From assembly GCA_963822215.1 (NCBI GenBank), contig CAWGGX010000007.1, positions 186,001 through 250,000 of the forward strand: a DNA stretch of 64,000 nucleotides, written 5' to 3'. This DNA comes from Roseiarcus sp963822215. GTDB lineage: Bacteria; Pseudomonadota; Alphaproteobacteria; Rhizobiales; Beijerinckiaceae. Below the pieces are notes generated by a model. It was not told where the DNA came from. It saw only the letters and a list, made by a program, of their open reading frames with translations, and did not search any database. How positions within the stretch are numbered: position 1 is the stretch's first letter; every line of letters starts with the position of its first letter. The position numbers were made by a program, and so were the translations under genes. Positions 9,301-16,715 of this stretch are shown piece by piece.

Positions 9301-9323
9301 GTCCCCGGACTTGATCCGGGGAT
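9301..9323. repeat. Short palindromic repeat, in frame, in the recombinase gene
   Basis: A palindrome with GTCCCCGG and CCGGGGAT arms around a TTGATC-type centre. It adds the residues PGSSPGT between KVSDI and the RMMLRVEQGKG strand without shifting the frame. The core resembles a repeat I recall as common in alphaproteobacterial genomes. Confidence 0.7.
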
Positions 9324-9768
9324 GTCGGACACCTTCAGGTTCGCGACTTCGGACACCCGGAGGCCCGCGCCATAGGCGACGCTGAGCGCGGCCTTGTACT
9401 TGAGGCTCGGCGCGGCCTCGAGGAGACGCGCCACCTCCTCCTGGCTCAGGACGACCGGCGCCTTGCGCGGCTTGGTCACGGTCCTCAGAGGACGAACGAG
9501 ATCGGGCTTTTCGAGCGTCACGGTGAAAAAGAAACGCAGTGCGGCGATGGCGGCGTTGATCGTTCCGGGGCTGGCCTGCTTGCTGCGCCATATGCAGTTG
9601 ATAGCGACGAAGATCCTCGCTCGTCGCCGTATCCGGCGACCGGCCGAGGAAGGCTGCGAACTTCCTCACGTTGCGAACGTAGTCCCTCTTCGTGTCTTCG
9701 CTGAACCGGCGCGCCGTGATGTCGTCGATCAGGCGCTGACGCAGCGGGCTGACGGGCTTCTTGGACAT

Positions 9769-10092
9769 GGAAAGCTCCTGTCTCGCATGGGGTGGAACCC
9801 CACGATCTTGAGACAGGCCTGTGCTTTCGCGTTGTCCGTGCCCGTACACCCTCTCCGCTCGCTCGCCGCCCCTACCGCGCGAGCGGTTTAGTCCTCGGGC
9901 AGCAAAGCGTCGGATATCACCCGGTCGCAAGACCACCGGCGAACGGCCGGTATTTGCGCATTGCCGCCTTTCATCGGTACGAATTTCAACGGCAGCAACC
10001 GGCCGACTCCCGCCATCCGCCGACGGTCGGGGGCGCCAGGCGAAAGATTGGCGCCACTAACGCCCGTTTGGCTCCCGACCGCCGGATCGCCG
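9769..10092. other. Intergenic region
   Basis: This stretch lies between the recombinase start and the TetR stop. No gene is supported. It presumably holds the edge of the IS91/recombinase module. A minus-strand open frame across it is composition-driven and overlaps tetR. Confidence 0.4.
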
Positions 10093-10689
10093 TCAGCGCT
10101 TGCGGAGGCCGTCGACAAAGATGTCGGCGAGGCGCAGCGCCGTCTTTCGCCAATCGGGGGTGTCGTAGACGTTGTAGGACATGCCCACGAGCGCGCGCAA
10201 AAGGTCTTCAGGCGTGACGTCGGTGCGGATCTTGCCGGCGTTGGCGGCGCGGTCGAGCAGCGAACCGACGGCCTTCGTGAGGCGGTCGGTTGAATAGGCG
10301 TGAAGCTCCGAAGGGCGATGCGCCGCAAGGGCGAGCGCCGCCACCATGCCCTTCTTCGTCGCCACGAGCCGCACATTGGCGTGCAGCCAGCGCCGCAAGG
10401 CTTCGACGGGCTCGGCTTCGACAGGCTCAGCTTCGTTGGCGAGCCGCTCCGCGAGCTCGCTGAGCTGATCCACTTCCCGCCGATAGACCGCCTCGAACAG
10501 GGCTTCGCGGGTCGGGAAGTGGCGATAGAGCGTTCCTATGCCGACGCCGGCGCGTTTCGCCACGGCTTCGAGGCTGGCGTCGGGACCGCCGCCGCTAAAG
10601 ACTTCGGCCGCCGTCTCGAGCAGGCGCTCGCGATTGCGGACCGCGTCGGCGCGAGGCTTGCGCATGGGGTTTGTGGCGCCACCTGACAT
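10093..10689 (-). CDS. TetR-family transcriptional repressor
   Basis: A 198-residue regulator. The N-terminal helix-turn-helix is clear at about residues 18-65 (NRERLLETAAEVFS, then EAVAKRAGVGIGTLYRHFPTREAL). The C-terminal ligand domain is typical of the family. It is transcribed away from the aldehyde oxidoreductase operon, with 196 bp between the two starts, and the consensus promoter of that operon carries a palindrome in its spacer. The simplest model is repression of the operon until an aldehyde or related inducer binds. An internal 15-bp tandem repeat adds EAEPV twice near residue 90. Confidence 0.9.
   Translation of the reverse strand: MSGGATNPMRKPRADAVRNRERLLETAAEVFSGGGPDASLEAVAKRAGVGIGTLYRHFPTREALFEAVYRREVDQLSELAERLANEAEPVEAEPVEALRRWLHANVRLVATKKGMVAALALAAHRPSELHAYSTDRLTKAVGSLLDRAANAGKIRTDVTPEDLLRALVGMSYNVYDTPDWRKTALRLADIFVDGLRKR
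10401..10430. repeat. 15-bp tandem repeat inside tetR
   Basis: Two tandem units, CTTCGACGGGCTCGG and CTTCGACAGGCTCAG, plus a partial third. On the coding strand they give EAEPV-EAEPV-EA, in frame, in the linker before the ligand-domain helix RRWLHANV. Confidence 0.75.
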
Positions 10690-10707
10690 GACGGGCTTTT
10701 ACGCCTC

Positions 10708-10736
10708 TTGCAAAACGGAGGGAGCCTCCGTATAAT
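10708..10736 (+). promoter_or_regulatory. Sigma70-type promoter of the aldehyde oxidoreductase operon
   Basis: TTGCAA (10708-10713), 17 bp, then TATAAT (10731-10736): a near-perfect -35/-10 pair at optimal spacing, unusual in this GC-rich sequence. It reads toward the operon start at 10886, implying a leader of about 140 nt. Confidence 0.7.
10715..10731. promoter_or_regulatory. Candidate TetR operator
   Basis: The palindrome ACGGAGG-GAG-CCTCCGT fills the spacer between the -35 and -10 boxes of the promoter. A repressor bound there would block RNA polymerase. It lies 26 bp upstream of the tetR start, so autoregulation is also possible. Confidence 0.6.
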
Positions 10737-10885
10737 ACTCCGATCGGATCACGGGCGCCCTCGAAACCAAGGCGGACGATCCGGTTGATCGCGGACCCCC
10801 CTGACGCCGCCGCGCGACGGTCTTCTCATAGCCGGCCCACGGCTTCGATATCACCACCAGCCGAACTGAACCCACGGGAGTCTTC

Positions 10886-11383
10886 ATGACCTTCTCTATG
10901 AGCCTCACCGTCAACGGCGAGCAACGGAACGTTGCGCTCGACGACCCGCGCGTAACGCTCCTCGATCTCCTGCGCGAACGCCTCGGCCTGACCGGAACCA
11001 AGACGGGCTGCGACCGTGGGCAATGCGGCGCTTGCACCGTGCTCGTGAACCGGAAGCGGGTCAATTCGTGCCTGGCTCTCGCGCTGAGCTTCGAGGGCGC
11101 GGAGGTCGTCACCATCGAGGGCCTCGCCCCGGGCGACGCGCTTCATCCAGTGCAGGCCGCCTTCATCGCGCATGACGGATTCCAGTGCGGCTTCTGCACG
11201 CCGGGCCAGATCATGAGTGCGGTCGGCCTGATCGAGGAGGGCCAGGCGGGCGACGACCCGGAGCGCGTGCGCGAGGGGATGAGCGGCAACATCTGCCGTT
11301 GCGGCGCCTATCGCGGCATCACGGAGGCGGTGCTCGTGGCGCAGAAGCGTCTTGCGGAACGGGACCGGAGGACCGCGGCATGA
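10886..11383 (+). CDS. paoA: Aldehyde oxidoreductase, 2Fe-2S subunit (PaoA-like)
   Basis: A 165-residue iron-sulfur subunit of a molybdenum hydroxylase. The plant-type [2Fe-2S] ligands are C42, C47, C50 and C62 (GCDRGQCGACTVL). The second cluster uses C101, C104, C137 and C139 (QCGFCTPG and NICRCG). It passes electrons from the molybdenum centre to FAD. Unlike the periplasmic E. coli PaoA, no twin-arginine signal is present: the protein starts directly with the ferredoxin fold, so a cytoplasmic enzyme is expected. The stop overlaps the next start as ATGA. An assignment to another three-subunit aldehyde or purine hydroxylase is possible. Confidence 0.88.
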   Translation: MTFSMSLTVNGEQRNVALDDPRVTLLDLLRERLGLTGTKTGCDRGQCGACTVLVNRKRVNSCLALALSFEGAEVVTIEGLAPGDALHPVQAAFIAHDGFQCGFCTPGQIMSAVGLIEEGQAGDDPERVREGMSGNICRCGAYRGITEAVLVAQKRLAERDRRTAA

Positions 11384-12438
11384 AGATCTTCGACTATGTG
11401 AGACCCGCCACGGTTTCGGAGGCGGTCGCCGCAGCCGCGGAACCCGGCGCCGCCTATCTCGCCGCCGGCACGAATTTGCTCGACCTGATGAAGGGCGGCG
11501 CCATGCGGCCCGACCGTCTCGTCGATGTCACGCGCCTGCCGGGCCTCGATCGCGTGGAGCGGCTGGCCGATGGCGGCCTGCGCATCGGCGCGCTGGTGCG
11601 GAACGCCGACCTCGCGCATGACATGGATTTCGCCCGCGCCTATCCGGCCGTCGCCGAAGCGCTGCTCTCCGGCGCCTCGGCGCAGCTCCGCAACGCCGCG
11701 ACGGTCGGCGGCAACCTGATGCAGCGGACGCGCTGCAGCTACTTCTACGACGTGGCGAGCGCTTGCAACCGGCGCGAACCGGGCGCAGGTTGCGACGCGC
11801 TGCACGGCGACAACCGACTGCATGCGGTCATCGGCTGGAGCGAGCACTGCATTGCGACCCATCCGTCGGACTTCGCGGCGCCGCTGGTCGCGCTCGACGC
11901 CGTCGTCGAGATCGAAGGCAAAGGCGGTCGGCGGGAGATTGCGCTCGAGGACCTTCACCGCCTGCCCGGCGACACGCCGGAGCGCGAAAGCGAACTCGAG
12001 CCGGGCGACCTGATCGTCGCGCTGCGTCTTCCGCCCGAAGCGGCGCGCTTTGCGCCGCATTCCCGCTATCTCAAGCTGCGCGAGCGCACGTCGTTTGCCT
12101 TTGCGGTCGTCTCCGCCGCCGCGGCGCTCGACCTGGACCGCGGCGCGATTCGCAGCGCCCGGCTCGCCCTTGGCGGCGTCGCCGCGAAACCATGGCGCGC
12201 GCACGCGGCCGAAGAGGCGCTCGCGGGCGCGAAAGCGAACGAGATCGCGTTTCGCAGAGCGGCCGAAGCCGCGCTCGCCGGCGCGAAGCCGTCCGGCGAC
12301 AATGCATTCAAGATTGACCTCGCGAAAGGGATCGTCGTGCGCGCGCTGGCGCTCGCGGCGGCGGGAACGCCCGAACGGCTTCCCGCCCTTCCGGCCTCGC
12401 CCTTCTCCTCCGTTCCCAAGGCCCTTCACCATGCCTGA
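11380..12438 (+). CDS. paoB: Aldehyde oxidoreductase, FAD subunit with extra [4Fe-4S] site (PaoB-like)
   Basis: A 352-residue FAD-binding subunit of the CoxM/PaoB family. The FAD motifs are YLAAGTNLLDLMKGG and the ATVGGNLMQ block. A cysteine-rich insert has C119, C129, C138 and C157 (QRTRCSYF, ACNRREPGAGCDA, SEHCIA). This matches the additional [4Fe-4S] cluster known from PaoB and from 4-hydroxybenzoyl-CoA reductase. The ATG at 11380 is chosen for the 4-nt overlap with the upstream stop. The gene also overlaps the large subunit by 8 nt, indicating translational coupling. Confidence 0.88.
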   Translation: MKIFDYVRPATVSEAVAAAAEPGAAYLAAGTNLLDLMKGGAMRPDRLVDVTRLPGLDRVERLADGGLRIGALVRNADLAHDMDFARAYPAVAEALLSGASAQLRNAATVGGNLMQRTRCSYFYDVASACNRREPGAGCDALHGDNRLHAVIGWSEHCIATHPSDFAAPLVALDAVVEIEGKGGRREIALEDLHRLPGDTPERESELEPGDLIVALRLPPEAARFAPHSRYLKLRERTSFAFAVVSAAAALDLDRGAIRSARLALGGVAAKPWRAHAAEEALAGAKANEIAFRRAAEAALAGAKPSGDNAFKIDLAKGIVVRALALAAAGTPERLPALPASPFSSVPKALHHA

Positions 12439-14698
12439 GTCTCCTCGCGCTGACGCCTTGCCTAGCCTGCGCTATGGCTCCAACGCCGGCCAGCCGCTCA
12501 CCCGCCGCGACGGAATCCTCAAGGTTACGGGGCGCGCGACCTACGCCGCGGACAACCATCCCGAAGGCATGCTGTATGCTGTCAGCGCCGTCAGCACGAT
12601 CGCCCGCGGCCGCGTCGTCCATCTCGACGTCAAAGCCGCCAAGGCGCATCCGCGTGTCGTGGAGGTGATTGCGCCCGCCAACCGGCCGCCACTGGCGGGG
12701 GACCCGGACGCCAAGGGAAGCCTTTTTGCGTTCCGGATGGAGGCGCTGCAGAACGACCGCGTGCGCTACGCGGGCCAGCCGATCGCGCTCGTCGTCGCGG
12801 AGTCGCTGGAGGCGGCGACAGAAGGCGCCGCGCTCTTGAGGCCCCGTTACGAGGTCGAGCCGGCGCGCCTGGGACTCGACGTCGAGCGTTTCGTCCCCGA
12901 AGCCGTGGGGGTCGGCTCACCGCCGAGCGCCACGCACGGCGACGTCGAGGCGGCGCTGTCGGCGGCGGCGCTCAGCATCGACGCGACCTACGAAACGCCG
13001 TCGCAATACCACAATGCGATGGAGCCGCACGCCATCGTCGCCTCCTGGGACGGCGACCGCCTGACGCTCGACACACCGAACCAGGCGCCGCACATGGCCC
13101 GCGCAGCCTACGCCGGCTTCCTCGGCGTCCCGCCGGAAAACGTGCTCATTCGTACGCCGTTCATCGGCGGCGGGTTCGGATCGAAGGCGATCCTCGCGGG
13201 GCCGCATATCCTGTGCGCCCTTGTGGCGCGCATGACGGGCCGGCCGGTGAAGCTGGCGTTGACGCGCGCCCAGATGTTCGGGCCGGTCGGCCATCGCGGC
13301 GAGACCCGGCAGCGATTGCGACTCGGTTTGGAGACCGACGGCCAACTCACCGCGATTTCCCATCACGCGATCGCGGCGACGAGCACTTTCGACGAGTTCA
13401 TCGAGCCGGCCGCCGGCGTCTCCCGCATGCTCTACGCGAGCCCGGCCATCGCCATTCGCCACGAGGCCGTCCGCAACGACATCGGCACGCCCGGCCCCAT
13501 GCGCGCGCCGGGCCTCGCCTCCGGATCGGCGGCGCTCGAAGTCGCCATGGACGAAGCGGCGGAGGCTTGCGGCATGGACCCGCTCGACTTCCGGCTGGCG
13601 AATTATGCGGAGGTCGAACCGATCACCGGCAAGCCCTATTCGTCGAAGGCGCTGCGCGAATGCTACGCCAAGGGCGCGACGGAATTCGGCTGGTCGGGGC
13701 GGCCGCGCGCTCCCCGGCAGATACGCGACGAGGACGGTTTGCTCGTCGGCTGGGGCATGGGAACCGCGGTGTTCCATTGCCCGATGTTTGCCGCCGAGGC
13801 GCGGGCGGCGCTCCGCCGCGACGGCACGGCCGTCATCGAGACGAGCGCCATCGAAATGGGGCAGGGCGCCCTGACCGCGCTCGCGCAGATCGCGGCCGAC
13901 AGCCTCGGGGTCGAGATCGAGCAGGTCACCCTGCGCTTTGGCGACTCCGACCTGCCCGACGCCGGAGTCGCCGGCGGCTCCGGCCATACAGCGACCGCCG
14001 GGTCGGCCATTCACGGGGCCGGAAGGAACGCCGTCGCGCGGCTCGCCGAACTCGCCACGGCTGACCGCAACTCGCCGCTCTACGGCGCGGGCAATGTCGG
14101 CGTCGTCGCGGGCGGCGGACGTCTCCACCGCAAAGACGACGAGAGCCGCAGCGAGAGCTATGCCGACATCCTCGCCCGCGCCGGCCTGGCCGAGATCGAC
14201 GGATGGGGCAAGGGCGCGCGCGATCCGGCCGCCCTCGGCGACCATGCGCTGCAGGCGCACGGAGCGGTGTTCGCGGAGGTCAAGGTCGACCCCGATCTCG
14301 GCCAGGTCCGCGTGACGCGCCTCGTCGGCGCCTTCGCGGCCGGGCGGATCATCAACCCGCGGCTTGTGCTGAGCCAGCTCTATGGCGGCATGATCTGGGG
14401 CGTGTCCTTCGCGCTGCACGAAGCGGCGACTGTCGACCGGCGGAGCGGCCGCATCATGAATGCCGATCTCGGCGAATACCACGTGCCGGTGAACGCCGAC
14501 GCGCCGTCGCTCGAAGCGCTGCTGGTCCACGAGGACGACGCCTTCGTCAATGGGCTCGGCGTCAAGGGGGTCGGCGAGATCGGCATCACCGGGACGGTGG
14601 GCGCCATCGCAAACGCCGTATGGCATGCGACAGGGGTCAGAGTGCGCAAGTTTCCTGTGAGGATCGAGCACATCATGGCGCCGGCCACCGGCGCCTAG
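12431..14698 (+). CDS. paoC: Aldehyde oxidoreductase, molybdenum-binding subunit (PaoC-like)
   Basis: A 755-residue molybdopterin subunit; E. coli PaoC is 732. It begins MPESPRADALPSLRYGSNAG and continues LTRRDGILKVTGRATYAAD, the usual N-terminus. The cofactor-binding motif GGGFGSKA, the QYHNAMEPHA block and the GMGTAVFHCP loop are present. The catalytic Glu lies in GVKGVGEIGITG (about residue 716). It should oxidise aldehydes to acids with water as oxygen source. ATG 12431 was chosen over an upstream in-frame ATG (12050) because that extension overlaps the FAD-subunit gene in another frame. No dedicated XdhC-type chaperone lies next to it; the nearest candidates are at 28.6-29.6 kb. Confidence 0.9.
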   Translation: MPESPRADALPSLRYGSNAGQPLTRRDGILKVTGRATYAADNHPEGMLYAVSAVSTIARGRVVHLDVKAAKAHPRVVEVIAPANRPPLAGDPDAKGSLFAFRMEALQNDRVRYAGQPIALVVAESLEAATEGAALLRPRYEVEPARLGLDVERFVPEAVGVGSPPSATHGDVEAALSAAALSIDATYETPSQYHNAMEPHAIVASWDGDRLTLDTPNQAPHMARAAYAGFLGVPPENVLIRTPFIGGGFGSKAILAGPHILCALVARMTGRPVKLALTRAQMFGPVGHRGETRQRLRLGLETDGQLTAISHHAIAATSTFDEFIEPAAGVSRMLYASPAIAIRHEAVRNDIGTPGPMRAPGLASGSAALEVAMDEAAEACGMDPLDFRLANYAEVEPITGKPYSSKALRECYAKGATEFGWSGRPRAPRQIRDEDGLLVGWGMGTAVFHCPMFAAEARAALRRDGTAVIETSAIEMGQGALTALAQIAADSLGVEIEQVTLRFGDSDLPDAGVAGGSGHTATAGSAIHGAGRNAVARLAELATADRNSPLYGAGNVGVVAGGGRLHRKDDESRSESYADILARAGLAEIDGWGKGARDPAALGDHALQAHGAVFAEVKVDPDLGQVRVTRLVGAFAAGRIINPRLVLSQLYGGMIWGVSFALHEAATVDRRSGRIMNADLGEYHVPVNADAPSLEALLVHEDDAFVNGLGVKGVGEIGITGTVGAIANAVWHATGVRVRKFPVRIEHIMAPATGA

Positions 14699-14744
14699 AG
14701 CGGGAATAATCATCGCGCTTCCGGTCCGCCGCCGCCGATCCGAT

Positions 14745-14769
14745 TTCCCTGCTAGCAGGGAATTTTTTT
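14745..14769 (+). terminator. Palindrome with T-run after paoC
   Basis: TTCCCTGCTAGCAGGGAA (14745-14762) followed by seven T. It looks like a rho-independent terminator for the operon ending at 14698. The same palindrome, with an A-run in front, occurs inverted at 63053-63070, so it is also part of a dispersed repeat. Confidence 0.55.
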
Positions 14770-14849
14770 CCGCCGCGGTCAGCGCTCGTTTCCAAAAACC
14801 CTGCAATGCCATGGCGTTGTTGGCGTTACAACCCGACGGTTGCGGGCTG

Positions 14850-14985
14850 GCGCGGGCGCGGAACAGGGAATTTCAAGCGACCGGAACAGGGACTTATCAG
14901 GCGATTTCGGAGCGGATCAGGGAATTATCAGGTGGGCGAAAACGGGGCGCCAGACCGGGCGCGGCCGGGTTGCAAAACGTCGCCG
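14850..14985. repeat. AACAGGGAATT-type dispersed repeat, copy A
   Basis: It contains GCGGAACAGGGAATTTCAAG, CCGGAACAGGGACTTATCAG and CGGATCAGGGAATTATCAGG in series, then GGCGAAAACGGGGCGC. The reverse complement of 62830-62970 is nearly identical. No protein is supported. Confidence 0.8.
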
Positions 14986-15085
14986 GTATTCCCTTCCCCC
15001 GCGCGTGGAACTACAGAATGCACACATCTCTGGCCGCGACGGCTTTGCCGGAAGAGCGCTTACCGGCGGCCAATGCGATCCCTTC

Positions 15086-15300
15086 TCCGCGTAGCGGGGA
15101 AGGTGGCGCCGTAGGGCGTCCGGAAGGACGCCCGTCTTTCGACGGGCTATGGCGCCGGATGGGGTGTGGTCCGCCGCCGCCGACCGCGCTCGATTTGCGC
15201 GACCGTCACAGCCAACCGCATACGGAGCCGCCCTGCTTGCCGCACCCCATCCGGCCCCTATCGGGCCACCTTCCCCAGCCAAGCTGGGGAAGGGGATGTC
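15086..15300. repeat. Mosaic palindromic intergenic repeat
   Basis: GCGGGGAAGGTGGC...GCCGGATGGGGTG on the left is mirrored by CACCCCATCCGGC...GGCCACCTTCCCC on the right, with smaller hairpins between, including one built on GTCCGGAAGGAC. The same building blocks recur at 62570-62745. The 674-bp gap between paoC and the next gene holds only repeats. Confidence 0.7.
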
Positions 15301-15372
15301 CGGCCTGCGCAGCGTCAAGAACGATGCCTGCATCCCGTAGCGCGCGGGAAAGGGGGAGGCCCACTCCGCCCT

Positions 15373-16143
15373 TCACCCGTACTCGTTCACGACCTCCTCG
15401 GCCTTCGGCGGCTTGGCGTAATAGGTGTTGAGGATCGTCATGCGCGGCTTGGAATTGTCGATCGAGATCGTCTCGCGGCCGTGCCAGCTCGTGTGCAGGA
15501 GGCTGTGCGCCGGGTGAATGACGACGAAGGCGAAGCCGGTGTTGGGCACGAAGGCCGCGGTCTTCACTTTGACGAGACCGTAAGACTTCCAGTGGAAGAC
15601 GCCCATCGGCGAAACCTTGTAGATCGTCGTCCCGAGCTCGGGATGGCTGTCGTCCTCGGGCATATAGATGAGGACGGTCAGCACTTTGCGCCGGGTGTCG
15701 GGGTGCGGCTTGATCGCATAGCCGTCGAAGTCGGCGTAGAGCACCGGCTGCGGATACATCGGCACCGGCCAGCCCTCGCCGCTGGCTTTTGCGCGGATGC
15801 GCAGGCCGCTTTCGAGTTTTTGCCGCAGCGCATCCTGGATCGCCTGCGTGGAGAGCGCGTTGGAGACCGCGCGCCACAAGGCGGTGCGCTCCGGGTCGCC
15901 CGCCTCCACGCGCCGGTCCCAAAGCGTATATTGCTTGCGGGTGCGCGCGCCGTTGAGGTCGACGTAGCGGTCGAGGTCCGGCCAGCCGGCAAGCAGACGG
16001 CGGTGCACGTCTTCCGAAAAGAAGCCGGGAAAGCTCAAGTGCGGGAAAGGCTTTTCGGTCAACGTTCCGTCGAGGATCGACCGGACGCCGTGCCGGACGA
16101 TCTCGTCGGTGAGCGTTTCGGAAGCGACATCGTCAGCGATCAT
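15373..16143 (-). CDS. 2OG-Fe(II) oxygenase-like protein
   Basis: A 256-residue protein resembling non-haem iron, 2-oxoglutarate-dependent oxygenases. A candidate HxD iron motif is seen in IKPHPDTRRKVLTVLIYMP, followed by ELGTTIYK and the distal LLHTSWHGRETISID, which could supply the second His and the Arg for 2-oxoglutarate. Related proteins are often found with sugar or glycan genes. The frame is open to 16629, but the ATG at 16143 (MIADDVASETL) fits where homology-like sequence starts. The substrate is unknown. Confidence 0.6.
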   Translation of the reverse strand: MIADDVASETLTDEIVRHGVRSILDGTLTEKPFPHLSFPGFFSEDVHRRLLAGWPDLDRYVDLNGARTRKQYTLWDRRVEAGDPERTALWRAVSNALSTQAIQDALRQKLESGLRIRAKASGEGWPVPMYPQPVLYADFDGYAIKPHPDTRRKVLTVLIYMPEDDSHPELGTTIYKVSPMGVFHWKSYGLVKVKTAAFVPNTGFAFVVIHPAHSLLHTSWHGRETISIDNSKPRMTILNTYYAKPPKAEEVVNEYG

Positions 16144-16391
16144 GGTGCGCGCCTCGAAGGAAACCTGGACCCGGGGCCCCTGTCGCCCCGGTTTGGGCCG
16201 GGAAACTATACGCTTCCCGGCCCCGCTCCAAGCCTCCCCGAGCCGGGGTCCCGGGTCGCGCGGCGCTGACCTCAATGTCGCGCTGTCGCAAGATCGCGCC
16301 GAGTCGGCCCGCGATCTCCTGCTCGAGGGTAGTGGGTTTGTTTGAATTTCGGCTTCCGACCCTTTGCTTCCCTTAGCACAGGCCCTATGGA

Positions 16392-16420
16392 CGGGCGGGA
16401 AGCGCGAGAAAGCCGTCTTT
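16392..16420. repeat. 29-bp direct repeat, left copy
   Basis: CGGGCGGGAAGCGCGAGAAA continues with GCCGTCTTT. It matches 17919-17947 with two mismatches near the end. The two copies flank the catalase-like gene. Confidence 0.75.
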
Positions 16421-16598
16421 CTGGAGGCGCGGGTTGCGCCAAGGCGGTGCTTCCCTCTAAGACAATGTGTTGCTGTGGAGGCAATAATCCGGGAAGGCGT
16501 TCCAAAACGTCGAAGCGCGGAACAATCACACTCAGCATAAGATGCAGCTGGGAGTGAATCCTTGGCATTCTCGGCCGCGCAACGGGTCGGATCGCTGA

Positions 16599-16642
16599 CG
16601 AAAACAACAGTCCGCCCGCTCGAAAACAACAGTTCGTCCGCT
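16599..16642. repeat. Tandem 22-bp repeat upstream of the catalase-like gene
   Basis: Two adjacent units, each beginning CGAAAACAACAG and ending in a CCGCT box, with two differences. They lie about 75 bp before the gene start and could be a regulator site or a slippage product. The rest of 16144-16715 shows no gene. Confidence 0.65.
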
Positions 16643-16715
16643 CAAAGTATGGATTCCGAGCACAACACGGATCTCGCCATGGCGTCGTGTAGCTCGTGCA
16701 CTTGCGAGGAGGTCA

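Larger units (their letters stand above)
8857..9768 (-). pseudogene. Tyrosine recombinase/integrase, degenerate
   Basis: A phage-type integrase starting at ATG 9768 behind a CAGGAGC site. The N-terminal SAM-like domain (LRQRLIDDITARRFSEDTKR) is followed by a one-base frameshift near 9575-9580. The catalytic domain then continues in another frame (GAGLRVSEVANLKVSD with the first Arg, and HTLR). A second frame change falls at the palindromic insert 9034-9059, directly after HTLR, where the expected HSF residues are lost. The last part, LLGHAKLETTALYTRV with the nucleophilic Tyr, is in the first frame again. It belongs with the adjacent IS91-type transposase and cannot make a working enzyme as written. 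Confidence 0.85.

Noticed and set aside
9888..10376. Minus-strand open frame between the recombinase and tetR
   Set aside because: Most of it is antisense-frame sequence of tetR; the remaining tail has no recognisable domain.
12917..14812. Long minus-strand open frame (631 codons) opposite paoC
   Set aside because: It is a codon-bias shadow. The plus strand encodes a complete molybdenum subunit with all motifs, while this frame is Arg/His-rich without a recognisable domain.
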